A stretch of 64,000 bases of DNA from Tardibacter chloracetimidivorans (GTDB lineage Bacteria; Pseudomonadota; Alphaproteobacteria; Sphingomonadales; Sphingomonadaceae), in contig NZ_CP018221.1 in the NCBI RefSeq assembly GCF_001890385.1, positions 3,317,343 to 3,381,342 on the forward strand, read 5' to 3'. Below, in pieces: positions 47,765-56,215 of the stretch. Made by a program: the position numbers and the translations under genes. Under the pieces are notes generated by a model. That model was not told where the DNA came from. It did no database searches and saw only the letters and a program-made list of their open reading frames with translations. Each line of letters opens with the position of its first letter. The stretch's first letter is position 1.

Positions 47765-48490
47765 ATGACCGAAGCCGGCATGACGATGACAGGGAAACGT
47801 GTAGTTATTATTGGTGGCGCATCGGGGATCGGCTTTGCGGTCGCCGAACTCGCCCATGCGTCGGGTGCCGAAATCGTCATCGGCTCGAGTTCCGCCGGCA
47901 ATGTGAAGGCAGCGACGGACCGGCTGTCCTCGGCCACTGGGCATGTCGTTAACCTGCGCGACGAAAGCAGCGTCAGCGGTTTCTTCGAAGAAGTCGGCAG
48001 CTTTGACCATCTGGCGATCACTGCCGGGGATTGGGGCGTTCCGATGTTCGCCTCGCTACGGGACCTCGACCTTCAGAGCGCGCATGACATTTTCACAGTC
48101 CGCTTCTGGGGTGCGCTCGCCGCGGCAAAATATGCGGCTGCCAAGATCTCTCAGAGTGGATCGATCACGCTTACGGGCGGCATGCTCACGCATCGTCCGA
48201 TGAAGGGCGCCCCCGTCGCAACCGCTATGGGCGGAGCTGTCGAGTATCTGACGCGCGGCTTGGCGATGGATTTGGCTCCGGTTCGGGTCAACGCAGTCTC
48301 CCCCGGCATGATCCTCACCGAAGTCGTCAAGCAGCGGCCCGAGGAAATGCTGCAAGCCATGGTTGCGCACCTTCCTATCCCGCGCTGCGCGTCGCCGCGT
48401 GAAGCCGCCATGGCGTATGTCTACCTCATGCTCAACGACTATACGACAGGTCAGGTTCTCCCAGTTGATGGCGGTGGTCATATCGTGTGA
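47765..48490 (+). CDS. SDR-fold protein lacking the catalytic Tyr/Lys
   Basis: A 241-aa SDR-like protein with an intact cofactor motif IGGASGIGFAVAELA and a normal C-terminal GGHIV. Where the family has SxnYxxxK, this protein reads ITLTGGMLTHRPMKGAPVAT and AMGGAVEYLTRG: neither Tyr nor the Lys four residues later is present. The protein may bind NAD(P) without normal reduction, or use other residues. ATG 47765 follows GGGAGA. It is the last gene of the catabolic region before the quorum-sensing module. Confidence 0.8.
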   Translation: MTEAGMTMTGKRVVIIGGASGIGFAVAELAHASGAEIVIGSSSAGNVKAATDRLSSATGHVVNLRDESSVSGFFEEVGSFDHLAITAGDWGVPMFASLRDLDLQSAHDIFTVRFWGALAAAKYAAAKISQSGSITLTGGMLTHRPMKGAPVATAMGGAVEYLTRGLAMDLAPVRVNAVSPGMILTEVVKQRPEEMLQAMVAHLPIPRCASPREAAMAYVYLMLNDYTTGQVLPVDGGGHIV

Positions 48491-48562
48491 CAGGCACGTG
48501 AGGGACATCATCCTCTCCCGCTAAACTCCAAAAACTCGCTTGGCGCACTCACCCTTTGGAAA

Positions 48563-48581
48563 TGTGCAAGCCTTGCTCACA
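48563..48581. promoter_or_regulatory. lux/tra-box-like imperfect palindrome
   Basis: TGTGCAAG-C-CTTGCTCACA is an interrupted inverted repeat (TGTG..CAAG against TGTGAGCAAG), about 170 bp upstream of luxR in the 257-bp spacer 48491-48747. It resembles LuxR-type targets only loosely; no better candidate is seen before luxR or luxI. Confidence 0.3.
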
Positions 48582-48747
48582 CTTAAGATCCGAATATGGA
48601 TGAGGGCGTTTTCCCATTGCTGAACGCGCATGGTTCCTAAAGCGTCGAGCTCTTAGCGATCTTGGATGCCCGTCTGAGGCAACGTGGCACAAGAAGGGAC
48701 CAAGGTGTTCTGTTGATCGGCTGAATGGGGGAGAAGGACGTGAATAG

Positions 48748-49536
48748 ATGTCGTCTGACCCAGGTTTACGGAGAAGACCGTTCTGTCTAGCGCTGACCAG
48801 CGCCGTTGTCGAAGCGCTTCGTACCACCGCTACGCAGGAAGAACTGTCGCACCTGATGGCAGCCGTCACGCGCGAGATGAAATTCCGCTACTACGCGTTG
48901 ATCCATCACGACGATCTGCGAATTCAGCGACCAGATCTCGTCGATCTGAAGGATTATCCGCCAGCCATCGCGGAGCGGCTCTTTGGGAAGCACCGCTATC
49001 GACGTGATCCGGTCATTCGCGGTTGCATCTTCGCGGACGGCGCTTTCCTGTGGTCCGATCTGCCGCAGATCATCCGCTTCGATCGGCAGGACCGCGCCAG
49101 TCTCGAGATCGGTGAGCGAGAAGGGCTGAACGAAGGAATCACCGTGCCTTACGTCCGCCTCGGTCATCGTATGGGATCATGCACTTTCGCAGGGACTAAG
49201 CGCCCAGATCGAGCGCATCATTTCCTTGGTGCCGCGCAGATGGTCGGTATTTTCGCCTTCCAGGCCGCATCCAGGTTGGTGTCGGGCGCGCAATCGATGG
49301 CCTCGACCTCGCTCAAGTTGCATCCGCGCCCCCGTGACTGCGTGGTCCTTGCCGGCCGCGGCTATTCAAACAAGGAAATTGCCCGCGCGCTTTCACTGAC
49401 GCCGCGCACGGTCGACGGCTATCTCACCGAGGCGCGGCGGCTATTCGACGCCCATGATCGTACCGAACTGGTCGTCGGCGCGGTACTTGCCGGTGAGGTC
49501 GGACTCCACGAACTCGCCCGTCGTCAACCCGAGTAA
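48748..49536 (+). CDS. luxR: LuxR-family quorum-sensing regulator
   Basis: A 262-aa regulator with an N-terminal autoinducer-binding domain (FRYYALIHHDD, then the conserved Asp in YRRDPVI and Trp in FLWSDLP) and a C-terminal LuxR helix-turn-helix (LAGRGYSNKEIARALSLTPRTVDGYLTEA). It should bind the acyl-homoserine lactone made by the LuxI encoded 71 bp downstream and activate transcription of luxI and its partners. The tandem luxR-luxI order and the linked mobile-element genes suggest a TraR-like role. Confidence 0.92.
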   Translation: MSSDPGLRRRPFCLALTSAVVEALRTTATQEELSHLMAAVTREMKFRYYALIHHDDLRIQRPDLVDLKDYPPAIAERLFGKHRYRRDPVIRGCIFADGAFLWSDLPQIIRFDRQDRASLEIGEREGLNEGITVPYVRLGHRMGSCTFAGTKRPDRAHHFLGAAQMVGIFAFQAASRLVSGAQSMASTSLKLHPRPRDCVVLAGRGYSNKEIARALSLTPRTVDGYLTEARRLFDAHDRTELVVGAVLAGEVGLHELARRQPE

Positions 49537-49606
49537 TCACTCGGTCTATTTCCACTAGCCCGTCGCTGCTTCCTTCGTGGGTGGAAATCACGACCGGGAA
49601 CACCCC

Positions 49607-50212
49607 ATGATCCACATCATCGACAATCGTCTGGCGTCTGAAAATCGGGCGCTACTCCAATCCATGTTCGCCGACCGCAAGCGTCTCTTCGTCGATCTGT
49701 TCGGCTGGGACGTGCCGGTGGTCGACGGCCAGTACGAGATCGACCAGTTCGACAATACCCACACGATCTACCTCATCGTCGCCGAGGAAGACGGTGGACA
49801 CGCGGCTTCGATCCGGCTGTTTCCGAGCACCGGGCCGCACATGCTCAGCACGCTCTTCCCGCATCTCTGCCCGTTCGGCGTGCCCGCCGACGAAGCGACC
49901 TGGGAAAGCACGCGGCTGTGCCTGCCCCAACGGCACGGCGCCGAGCGTCGCCGCGAGCTGCGCAACATGCTCTTTTCCGCGATGGTCGACGTCGCGCTCG
50001 ATCGCGGCATCGAGCGCTATACCGGCGTCATCCCCGACCCGTTCCGCAAGGAAGTGCTGTCGCTGGGTTGGCAGGCCGAGCCGCTTGGACCTGCGGTGCG
50101 CATCCCAGGCGGCCCGATCGGCGCCTTCCTCATCCATGTCCGGCCGGACACGCCCGAGCGGCTTGGCTGGACCGGCGTCTATTCCCCTGTTCTTGACCGG
50201 GTGCCGGCGTGA
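49607..50212 (+). CDS. luxI: acyl-homoserine-lactone synthase
   Basis: A 201-aa LuxI-family synthase that makes an N-acyl homoserine lactone from SAM and acyl-ACP. Conserved residues of the active site are visible: RKRLFVDLFGWDVP (Arg, Phe, Trp), DQFDNTHTIYL (Asp), SIRLFPS (Arg) and WESTRLCLP (Glu, Arg). Start ATG 49607 (MIHIIDNRL) was preferred to an in-frame ATG ten codons upstream on family length. The stop overlaps the start of phyH as GTGA, so both are translated together. Confidence 0.94.
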   Translation: MIHIIDNRLASENRALLQSMFADRKRLFVDLFGWDVPVVDGQYEIDQFDNTHTIYLIVAEEDGGHAASIRLFPSTGPHMLSTLFPHLCPFGVPADEATWESTRLCLPQRHGAERRRELRNMLFSAMVDVALDRGIERYTGVIPDPFRKEVLSLGWQAEPLGPAVRIPGGPIGAFLIHVRPDTPERLGWTGVYSPVLDRVPA

Positions 50213-51075
50213 GCTCCGCGGTCGATCGCCACGCCGCGACGCTCGCGCGCGACGGCTGGTGCGTGTTCGGGCGTGCGGTCGAGCCTCGCCTGATCGCCGG
50301 GATCGAGGCGGACCTGAACCCGCGTTTTGCTGCTACCCCGCTCTGCCAGGGTGCCTTCTATGGAGAGCGGACCAAGCGGTTCGGTTCGCTGCTGACCCGG
50401 TCACCGATGATCGAACGGCTGGCGATGCATCCGATGGTTCTCGATATCGTCGAACAGATGCTGCTGCCATGGTGCGAGCGGATCGCGCTCAACCTGACCC
50501 AGGCAATCGAGATCCATCCCAACGCGCTGCCGCAGCTGCCCCATCGCGACCAGGATATGTGGCAAGGCCCCAAGGGCGGTCTCGAATATCTCGTCAACGT
50601 CATGTGGCCGCTGACCACCTTCACGCGCGAAAACGGTGGCACACGACTGTGGACGGGAAGCCAGTTCGACCAGAACGTTCCGGCCCTTCCCGAAGACGAA
50701 GCAGTTGTGCCGGTCGTTGTCCCGGGCGACGTCCTGATCTTCCTCGGCTCAACGCTCCACGGTGGCGGAGGAAACGCCAGCGCCGCACCGCGTCGAGGCA
50801 TTGTCATCAGTTACTGCCTGGGCTGGCTGAAGCCGTTCGAACTGCAATGGCTGGTGTATCCGCCACAGGTGGCGCGGCACTTCTCCCCGGAACTGGCCGC
50901 GCTGGTCGGCTATGTCCAGCATCGGCCCAACCTCGGCAATGTCGAAGGGCAATGCCCATCGATCCTGCTCGGCGATCATGTGCCGGACCATCTGGCAGCG
51001 GTCGATGCGCTTCGGCCGGACCAGGCCGAAGCTGCCGCGATGTTCGTCCGGTCGCAGATGGGCGAGCTTAGCTGA
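50209..51075 (+). CDS. phytanoyl-CoA dioxygenase (PhyH) family protein coupled to luxI
   Basis: A 288-aa Fe(II)/2-oxoglutarate dioxygenase. The facial triad is visible as HxD in LPHRDQDMW and the distal His in STLHGGGGNA, followed by the 2-oxoglutarate Arg in PRRGIVISY. Its GTG start overlaps the luxI stop, and the fseA-like gene begins 10 bp after its stop. A luxI-phyH pairing has been described in sphingomonads, and the product has been suggested to modify the signal or a fatty acyl precursor. That role is unproven; the coupling to a transfer regulator here is notable. Confidence 0.88.
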   Translation: MSSAVDRHAATLARDGWCVFGRAVEPRLIAGIEADLNPRFAATPLCQGAFYGERTKRFGSLLTRSPMIERLAMHPMVLDIVEQMLLPWCERIALNLTQAIEIHPNALPQLPHRDQDMWQGPKGGLEYLVNVMWPLTTFTRENGGTRLWTGSQFDQNVPALPEDEAVVPVVVPGDVLIFLGSTLHGGGGNASAAPRRGIVISYCLGWLKPFELQWLVYPPQVARHFSPELAALVGYVQHRPNLGNVEGQCPSILLGDHVPDHLAAVDALRPDQAEAAAMFVRSQMGELS

Positions 51076-51084
51076 GGCCGCGAC

Positions 51085-51823
51085 GTGAGCACGCCCGATC
51101 CCGCTCCCTTTGACGCCATCCTCCGCCGGGGACCAAGCGCGCTGGCCTGGGAGGTGCTTCGGCGCGACCCGGCCTACCGCGCGGCCTATGCCCGCTTGCC
51201 GACCCTGCCGCCGACCGGCGTGGCAGCCGATGCCGACTTCGTCGCGCATTGGGGGCTGCACTTTCCCGGAGGATCCGGCCCGGACATGCGCCCGCGTGCT
51301 GCCGATATGGTCGGTCGCCGTTGACCCGCGCGTGCTCGCGGTCCGGGCCTTGAAGCCAGGCGATATCGCCGGCGGACGCTTTTTCGACGCACTGCTCGCG
51401 AATACGCGGATGGTGCGCGGGCCCCGCGCCGAACACCTCCTGATCGACCGCGGCGGCGAGGTCATCCGGCTCGACGTGATCGATGGGACAGTGGCGGCCG
51501 GGCCGGTAACGCTTCGTTTCGATCTGCCCGATGACGATCGTCTCGACATGCAGCTGTCAGTGATGCGTGCGTTTCGCGAGCCGGCGCCTGTCGCACGATC
51601 GCATGTGCAACTGGCGCGCAGGCTGCTCGCATTGCAGGCCATCGACGCGCGCGACGCCGGGGCCAGTCTGCGGGAGGTCGCCGCGATGGTGCTTGGTCCC
51701 GGCGTCTGGCCCGGAGACGGCGAACACAGGAAGTCGCTCGTGCGGCGGATGATCGTGGCCGGCGACCGGATGATCCGCGCCGGCCCGGCTGGCGCGCTGG
51801 TTGATCGGCCGCACGCTACGTGA
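51085..51823 (+). CDS. fseA: FseA-like DUF2285 excision activator read through a +1 frameshift
   Basis: Two overlapping frames together encode one protein. Frame 1 (GTG 51085, stop 51324) gives the N-terminal domain FDAILRRGPSALAWEVLRRD ... FVAHWGLHF; the +1 frame continues PEDPARTCARVLP and ends with a DUF2285 domain (SHVQLARRLLALQAIDARDA ... GDGEHRKSLVRRMIVAGD) at 51823. Joined at the UUU-C at 51262 the product is 245 aa. In M. loti ICEMlSymR7A, FseA is made from msi172 and msi171 by +1 slippage of tRNA-Phe from UUU to UUC, and activates the excisionase gene rdfS. The same slip, same domains and the same position after a luxI gene are seen here. A plain frameshift mutation is the alternative. 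Confidence 0.8.
51262..51265 (+). promoter_or_regulatory. programmed +1 ribosomal frameshift site (UUU C)
   Basis: In the zero frame the codons are CTG CAC TTT CCC. Slipping one base forward moves Phe-tRNA from TTT to TTC and the next codon becomes CCG, giving LHF|PEDPA. This is the exact slip described for FseA of M. loti R7A, and falls in the matching motif (WGLxFP). Confidence 0.75.
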
Positions 51824-51882
51824 CTATTACATCCATTATGAATGTGATTTGCCGCGACCGACCCTCGTCTTGAGCGCCGCCT

Positions 51883-52113
51883 TCAACCCGCGGGCCGTGG
51901 CGCTTCGGACATTAGGAGAATATGGGGCTCGACGCCAAGTGTTGCCGCCAGTTGGTCCAGCCGATCAATGCTGAGGCTGTACTTTCGCCGTTCGAGCGCA
52001 CTGACATACGTTCGATCAATGCCCGCCGCGTCAGCCAGCGCTTCCTGGGACATGCCCTTCGACGTCCTCAGCGCTTTGAGATTGCGGGCAAGATTCTCTC
52101 GACTCGACACCAC
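51883..52113 (-). CDS. XRE-family repressor (QseC-like)
   Basis: A 76-aa single-domain Cro/CI-type protein (NLKALRTSKGMSQEALADAAGIDRTYVSALERRK). It is divergent from a small DUF2285-like gene and shares a 75-bp spacer with it that contains a perfect palindrome. In ICEMlSymR7A the small regulator QseC occupies the same position opposite qseM and represses it. Start is one of two adjacent GTG codons at 52113/52110; the ribosome site is weak. Confidence 0.8.
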   Translation of the reverse strand: MVSSRENLARNLKALRTSKGMSQEALADAAGIDRTYVSALERRKYSLSIDRLDQLAATLGVEPHILLMSEAPRPAG

Positions 52114-52127
52114 ACAAGAAGGACGCC

Positions 52128-52143
52128 ATTGTCGAGTGACAAT
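52128..52143. promoter_or_regulatory. operator palindrome between the divergent XRE and QseM-like genes
   Basis: ATTGTC-GAGT-GACAAT is a perfect 6-bp inverted repeat. It covers the -35 element of the rightward promoter, so a bound XRE protein would block transcription of the QseM-like gene. Confidence 0.65.
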
Positions 52144-52157
52144 CCACGGAGTATACT
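52129..52157 (+). promoter_or_regulatory. sigma-70-type promoter for the QseM-like gene
   Basis: TTGTCG (52129-52134), a 17-bp spacer, TATACT (52152-52157). It is followed by GGAGG at 52175 and GTG at 52189. The -35 box lies inside the operator palindrome. Confidence 0.6.
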
Positions 52158-52188
52158 AGTCAGCTTGGGGCAGCGGAGGTATGACGGA

Positions 52189-52464
52189 GTGATCGCGGTC
52201 GAGCGAAGGGCGCCGGAAGGCGATGTGGTGGTCGACTATGATCGCCGTCACCTGACGCTCTACGCGGCCCTGCTTGCGGCGGCCGACGCCGGCCGGGCGT
52301 GGCAGGACGCCGCGACGTCGCTGATGCGGCTCGATGTCACCGAGCGCGACGCCGAGGCCTGCTGGCGCTCGCATCTCGAGCGCGCGCGCTGGATCGTCGG
52401 CGATGGTCTCGGGATCGCGATTGATGCGTTCAACGCGCGCAGGCCTGAGATCAAGGTCGAGTAG
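52189..52464 (+). CDS. small DUF2285-like protein (QseM-type antiactivator candidate)
   Basis: A 91-aa protein, GTG start with GGAGG 9 bp upstream. The core (HLTLYAALLAAADAGRAWQD, ACWRSHLERARWIVGDGLGIAI) aligns with the DUF2285 domain at the end of the FseA-like protein (HVQLARRLL, DAGASLREV, RRMIVAGDRM). In M. loti R7A, QseM is a short DUF2285 protein, divergent from qseC, that binds and blocks both TraR and FseA. By position, size and fold pattern this is the matching component; binding has to be inferred. Confidence 0.7.
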   Translation: MIAVERRAPEGDVVVDYDRRHLTLYAALLAAADAGRAWQDAATSLMRLDVTERDAEACWRSHLERARWIVGDGLGIAIDAFNARRPEIKVE

Positions 52465-52525
52465 AGCCGGCACCTTAAGGGGCTGCGCGATGGAAGCGGC
52501 GATCGAATGAAGCTATTCTGGCGTC

Positions 52526-52723
52526 GTGGATAGCAGCGACGATGCAAGGGACTTTCTGATCGCCCGGGACCTGATCGCCGAGCATGGCGACGATGTCGCG
52601 CGTTTCCTCCAGAACAAGATCGATACGTTCATCGCCGCGCACGATTACGAGCAATTGTCGGAATGGTTCGCCATCCGGAATGCCGTCGCGCTCTCGCTGG
52701 GCTCGGGTCCGACCGTTCAATAG
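52526..52723 (+). CDS. small hypothetical protein
   Basis: A 65-aa ORF (SSDDARDFLIARDLIAEHGD, DTFIAAHDYEQLSEWFAIRN), GTG start. It is acidic and helical, and resembles short proteins frequent on sphingomonad mobile elements (DUF6961-like), though that match is from memory. It lies 61 bp after the QseM-like gene. Confidence 0.5.
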   Translation: MDSSDDARDFLIARDLIAEHGDDVARFLQNKIDTFIAAHDYEQLSEWFAIRNAVALSLGSGPTVQ

Positions 52724-53195
52724 TCGACCCGCATTGCCTGGCGTTCCTGCGAGATTGGCCGGACCCTGAGCCTTCGCGCGTAACCGCGAAGCACCTCGGC
52801 GACGCTTTCCATGTCGATTGGAGACAAGATGCGAACTAGCGCCTAGCACGTTCGTGCGACCGCGCTCTACTTCGACCGCCGCCGGGGCGCCGGTCTCCGC
52901 CGAGCCCCTGGCGGGTCTCGGCCATCCGGTCACGATCGCTGGCGCGCCTGTTGACGCCGCGCCTTCGCGCGGCGGCGTTGCTTGTGCCTCTCCCGGTACG
53001 GCGGGTGCGGGCGGCGCTCCCGGCTAGGCCCGTCGCGGCCTGCGGCAACCCCTCCGCTGCGCTTCAGGGTGCTCCACTTCGTTCCGCCCTTCGGTGCCGC
53101 CGGCCACTGGAGCCGGGCCTCTTGGTCGCTTTTCGCCGCCCAACCCCGCCTTCCGGGGAGGCTTGCTGCTTTTTGGGTGGCGATGGAGGATTGCG
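52724..53195. other. GC-rich leader region upstream of ardC
   Basis: 472 bp without a credible gene; short open frames here have the composition of random GC-rich DNA. It ends in the ardC ribosome site GGAGG (53185-53189). Nothing else is clear in it. Confidence 0.5.
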
Positions 53196-53640
53196 ATGCG
53201 AGAAGCCGCCAACCGTCGTTCCCGCCGCAAGGGTGCGGGCGAAGATCGTCAGACCGAGAACCGGGTCAGCCTCTATGACGAGGTGACCGCGCGCATCGTG
53301 TCCGAGCTTGAGGCCGGGCGCTTGCCGTGGGTCCAGCCGTGGGGCGCGGCGGGCAGCGCCGGTCCCGGACTGCCGCGCAATGCGCTCACCGCGCGCAATT
53401 ATTCGGGCGTGAATGTCCTGATCCTGTGGGGCGCAGTCATCGAGCATGGCTGGCCGTCGCAATCGTGGCTGACCTTCCGGCAGGCGCAGGAAGCGGGTGG
53501 GTGCGTCCGCAAGGGCGAGCATGGCGTGACCGTGGTCTATGCCGACCGCTTCACCCCCGAGGCCGAGAAGGAGCGCGCCTCGCGCGATGGCGACGAGGCC
53601 AAGGCGGTGCCGTTCCTCAAGCGCTTCACCGTCTTCAATG
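53196..53640 (+). pseudogene. ardC: ardC antirestriction gene, 5' exon
   Basis: The first 148 codons of an ArdC-type protein: a basic N-terminus, then the ssDNA-binding DUF1738 domain (SLYDEVTARIVSELEAGRLPW, GLPRNALTARNYSGVNVLIL, SWLTFRQAQEAGG, FLKRFTVFN). ArdC proteins protect incoming conjugative DNA from restriction. The reading frame stops at 53640, where a group II intron begins with GTGCG. Removal of the intron joins the codon g|tc and continues N-V-A-Q-C-E-G-L in the next exon. Confidence 0.85.
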
Positions 53641-54277
53641 GTGCGCCGTAACGGCGGAAGTACAAAGGAGCTCTACCATGAGTAGATGATCTTGCTGGCT
53701 ATAGATCATGCCCACTGGACTAACCTCGGCTAGCAATAGCTGAAATCCTGAAAGGGACGGGGAAAAGTAGCATGTTCAGAAAAGGTCCGGAAGCGCCAAA
53801 GCCATCTGCGGCGTCATGGATCAGGGCAAGACGTGTATGGTGAAAGCTATACTGCCTGAACCCCAGTTTGCAGCGGCTAACAACGTGAGCGGTGTCGCAG
53901 GATGGTTGACGCGGCACATCGGAGAAATGGAGGAAAGGGCGTTGAGTTCCTCCCGAGCAAGCGGTCATGCCGCGAGCCTGCCAGCTTCTCCGGCGCACCC
54001 TCTGTAGGGAGGGGCAAGTGAACGAACGGGGCACCTAACCACGTCGGAACTCCGACTTCCGTAATTGCGGGATCGCCTAAACAGGACGGCTTGCCGGACC
54101 TGCATGGCGACGGAGCCGCCATAGTACTCAAATGCCCGGCGTAATGGCCGGGACAGTCTCCACTCTGATGGGGAACGAGCGCGGCCATAAGTGCGGGGCA
54201 ACCCATGCGAAAAGCCTCAACGCTCGGGGAAGGGCGGCAGCGACTGCGATCAGACAACCTCACGAGGAGGTGTGCTA

Positions 54278-56194
54278 ATGCTGCCAGATACCATCGAGAG
54301 GGCCGTCAGATCACTCCCGACCATCATCAGGTCGGGTCGGCGGGTCAATGGACTCTTCCGCCTCATGAAAAGCCCGCTCCTTTGGGAGCATGCCTATCAG
54401 CAGATCGCGCCCAACAAGGGTGCGATGACGCCGGGCGTTGACGGCAAGACACTCGACGGCTTTTCGCCCGAGATGGTCAGGTCGATCATCGACCGGTTGG
54501 CGGACGGAAGCTATCGGCCCAAGCCGGTACGTCGGGTGTATATCCCGAAAGCCAACGGCAAGAAACGGCCGCTTGGCGTGCCGACCACGGAGGACAAGCT
54601 CGTCCAGGAAGTGGTGCGGACGCTCCTTGAGCAAATCTATGAACCGCTGTTCTCGCAGCACTCGCATGGGTTTAGGAAAGGGCGCTCGTGCCATACGGCG
54701 TTGGAATCCATCCGCGCCAAATGGACGGGGGTGAAGTGGCTGATCGACGTCGACGTTGTTGGATTCTTCGACAATATCGACCATGATGTTCTGATCGGCC
54801 TGCTGGAAAAGCGGATCGCGGATCGTCGCTTCATGCGTCTGATCCGAGGCTTGCTCAAGGCGGGCTATATCGAGGACTGGGTCTATCATCGGACCTACAG
54901 CGGCACACCTCAGGGCGGTGTCGTCTCGCCGATGCTGGCGAATATCTACCTCCATGAGCTTGATATGTTCATTGAGGCCCGGATAGTCAGCTTCACCAAG
55001 GGCGACAAACGCGGATACACGAATGATTATCGTCGTATCCGCAACCGCATCTCTTACCTTCGTCGGAATGTGGATGCGCTGCGAGCCCAAGGGTTTGCGG
55101 ACTTCCCGAAGATCACCTCCATGCTGGAGGAGATCGGTCGGCTCAAGGCAGAACGGGCAACCGTTCCGGCCAGCGACGCCCTCGATCCCAACTATAGGAG
55201 ACTGCGATACTGCCGCTATGCCGATGACTTCCTCATCGGTGTGACCGGCAGCAAAGCGGAGGCACGCCAGTTGATGGATGAGGTCAGGGTCTTCCTGACC
55301 GACACCCTGAAGCTGGAAATGTCCGCCGAGAAAAGCGGAATCCGAAAAGCCACGGACGGGGCGCGGTTCTTAGGATACGAGGTCTGCACCAGCACCAACC
55401 GTAATCCGCACAAGGCGATCTTCGATGGTCGTCCGACCTTGCGGCGCGGCTTGGCTGACCGGCTGCGGCTTCGCGTTCCGAGGGATCGGGTTGTCCGGTT
55501 CGTCAACGACAAGGGCTGGGGCGACTATGAAGCCTTCCGCCCGCGTGGTCGGCCCGCGCTGCGCTTCGCAAGCGACGTGGAGATCGTCCTTGCCTACAAT
55601 GCCGAATGGCGCGGCTTTGCGAACTATTATGCCCTAGCTGACGACGTGAAGCGCAAGCTGAACAAAGGGGGTTACTTCGCCCTGTTCTCCTGCGTCAAAA
55701 CCATCGCCGCCAAGCATAGGACATCGGCTCGCAGCGTCTTCGCCAGACTGCGGCGTGGGATGGAATTCTTCATCCGCTTCGAAGTGGGAAATGAACCCCG
55801 CGCGATCAAGTTGTGGCAGCTGAAGGATCTGCGACGACATGTACGAACGTGGGGCGGGATCGATAATCCCCGCTCAGCTCAGTTCGTGTTTAGCAGGACA
55901 GAGTTGGTCGAACGGCTCAATGCTCGCCAGTGCGAGCGGTGTGGTCGGGAAGACCTTCCCTGTGAAATCCATCACGTCCGCCGGGTCGCGGAGATGCAAT
56001 ATGCCGGACTGTCTCGCCACATGCGAGCAGCCCGGCAGCGCAAGCGCGTAGTCCTATGCGTCGCTTGCCATCATAGCATCCACGCCGGTCAACCAACCGA
56101 CCGCCAACGGCGGATAGCACGCAGTCGTGGAGAGCCGGATGCGCTGAAAGGTGCACGTCCGGTTCGGAGGGGGGCCGAGCAATGTTCTCTCTGA
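54278..56194 (+). CDS. ltrA: group II intron reverse transcriptase/maturase
   Basis: A 638-aa intron-encoded protein: RT domains with the [14 protein letters not shown] and [17 protein letters not shown] motifs, the catalytic YADDF, then domain X (maturase) and a C-terminal HNH endonuclease ([24 protein letters not shown]). It splices and mobilises the surrounding intron. Start ATG 54278 has GAGGAGG 7 bp upstream; the open frame extends 29 codons further back without a ribosome site. No frameshift or missing motif is seen, so it looks active. Confidence 0.95.
   Translation: MLPDTIERAVRSLPTIIRSGRRVNGLFRLMKSPLLWEHAYQQIAPNKGAMTPGVDGKTLDGFSPEMVRSIIDRLADGSYRPKPVRRVYIPKANGKKRPLGVPTTEDKLVQEVVRTLLEQIYEPLFSQHSHGFRKGRSCHTALESIRAKWTGVKWLIDVDVVGFFDNIDHDVLIGLLEKRIADRRFMRLIRGLLKAGYIEDWVYHRTYSGTPQGGVVSPMLANIYLHELDMFIEARIVSFTKGDKRGYTNDYRRIRNRISYLRRNVDALRAQGFADFPKITSMLEEIGRLKAERATVPASDALDPNYRRLRYCRYADDFLIGVTGSKAEARQLMDEVRVFLTDTLKLEMSAEKSGIRKATDGARFLGYEVCTSTNRNPHKAIFDGRPTLRRGLADRLRLRVPRDRVVRFVNDKGWGDYEAFRPRGRPALRFASDVEIVLAYNAEWRGFANYYALADDVKRKLNKGGYFALFSCVKTIAAKHRTSARSVFARLRRGMEFFIRFEVGNEPRAIKLWQLKDLRRHVRTWGGIDNPRSAQFVFSRTELVERLNARQCERCGREDLPCEIHHVRRVAEMQYAGLSRHMRAARQRKRVVLCVACHHSIHAGQPTDRQRRIARSRGEPDALKGARPVRRGAEQCSL
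56132..56165 (+). ncRNA. group II intron domain V
   Basis: A 34-nt hairpin GAGCCGGATGCGCT-GAAA-GG...CCGGTTC with the AGC catalytic triad and GAAA tetraloop, the standard domain V. Domain VI follows at about 56171-56213 with a bulged A in GGCCTACCC, the branch point. Confidence 0.88.
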
Positions 56195-56215
56195 GACTTT
56201 GCCGGCCTACCCTAC

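Larger units (their letters stand above)
53641..56215 (+). mobile_element. complete group II intron inserted in ardC
   Basis: It starts with GTGCG directly after TTCAATG and ends ...CCTAC before TCGCGCAG; length 2575 bp. Domain IV carries a maturase. Exon-binding sites can be located: EBS1 CGTTGAG (53940-53946, about 300 nt into the intron) pairs with IBS1 TTCAATG (53634-53640), and EBS2 GCGGTG (53889-53894) pairs with IBS2 CACCGT (53627-53632), allowing G-U pairs. A canonical 34-nt domain V and a domain VI with a bulged A near its end are present. Splicing would restore the ardC frame exactly, so the insertion may be nearly silent at the RNA level. Confidence 0.88.

Noticed and set aside
49548..49588. 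ATTTCCAC...GTGGAAAT inverted repeat between luxR and luxI as a lux box
   Set aside because: The arms are separated by 25 bp, far more than in lux or tra boxes, so it is more likely a chance hairpin.
51085..51324. Reading the DUF2285 gene as a simple pseudogene or as two separate genes
   Set aside because: The break falls exactly on a TTT-C that allows the slip known for FseA, the downstream frame has no ribosome site or suitable start of its own, and the neighbours match the same regulatory system.
52951..53286. Short Arg/Ala/Pro-rich ORFs upstream of ardC
   Set aside because: They overlap each other in several frames, lack ribosome sites and look like random reading of GC-rich leader DNA.
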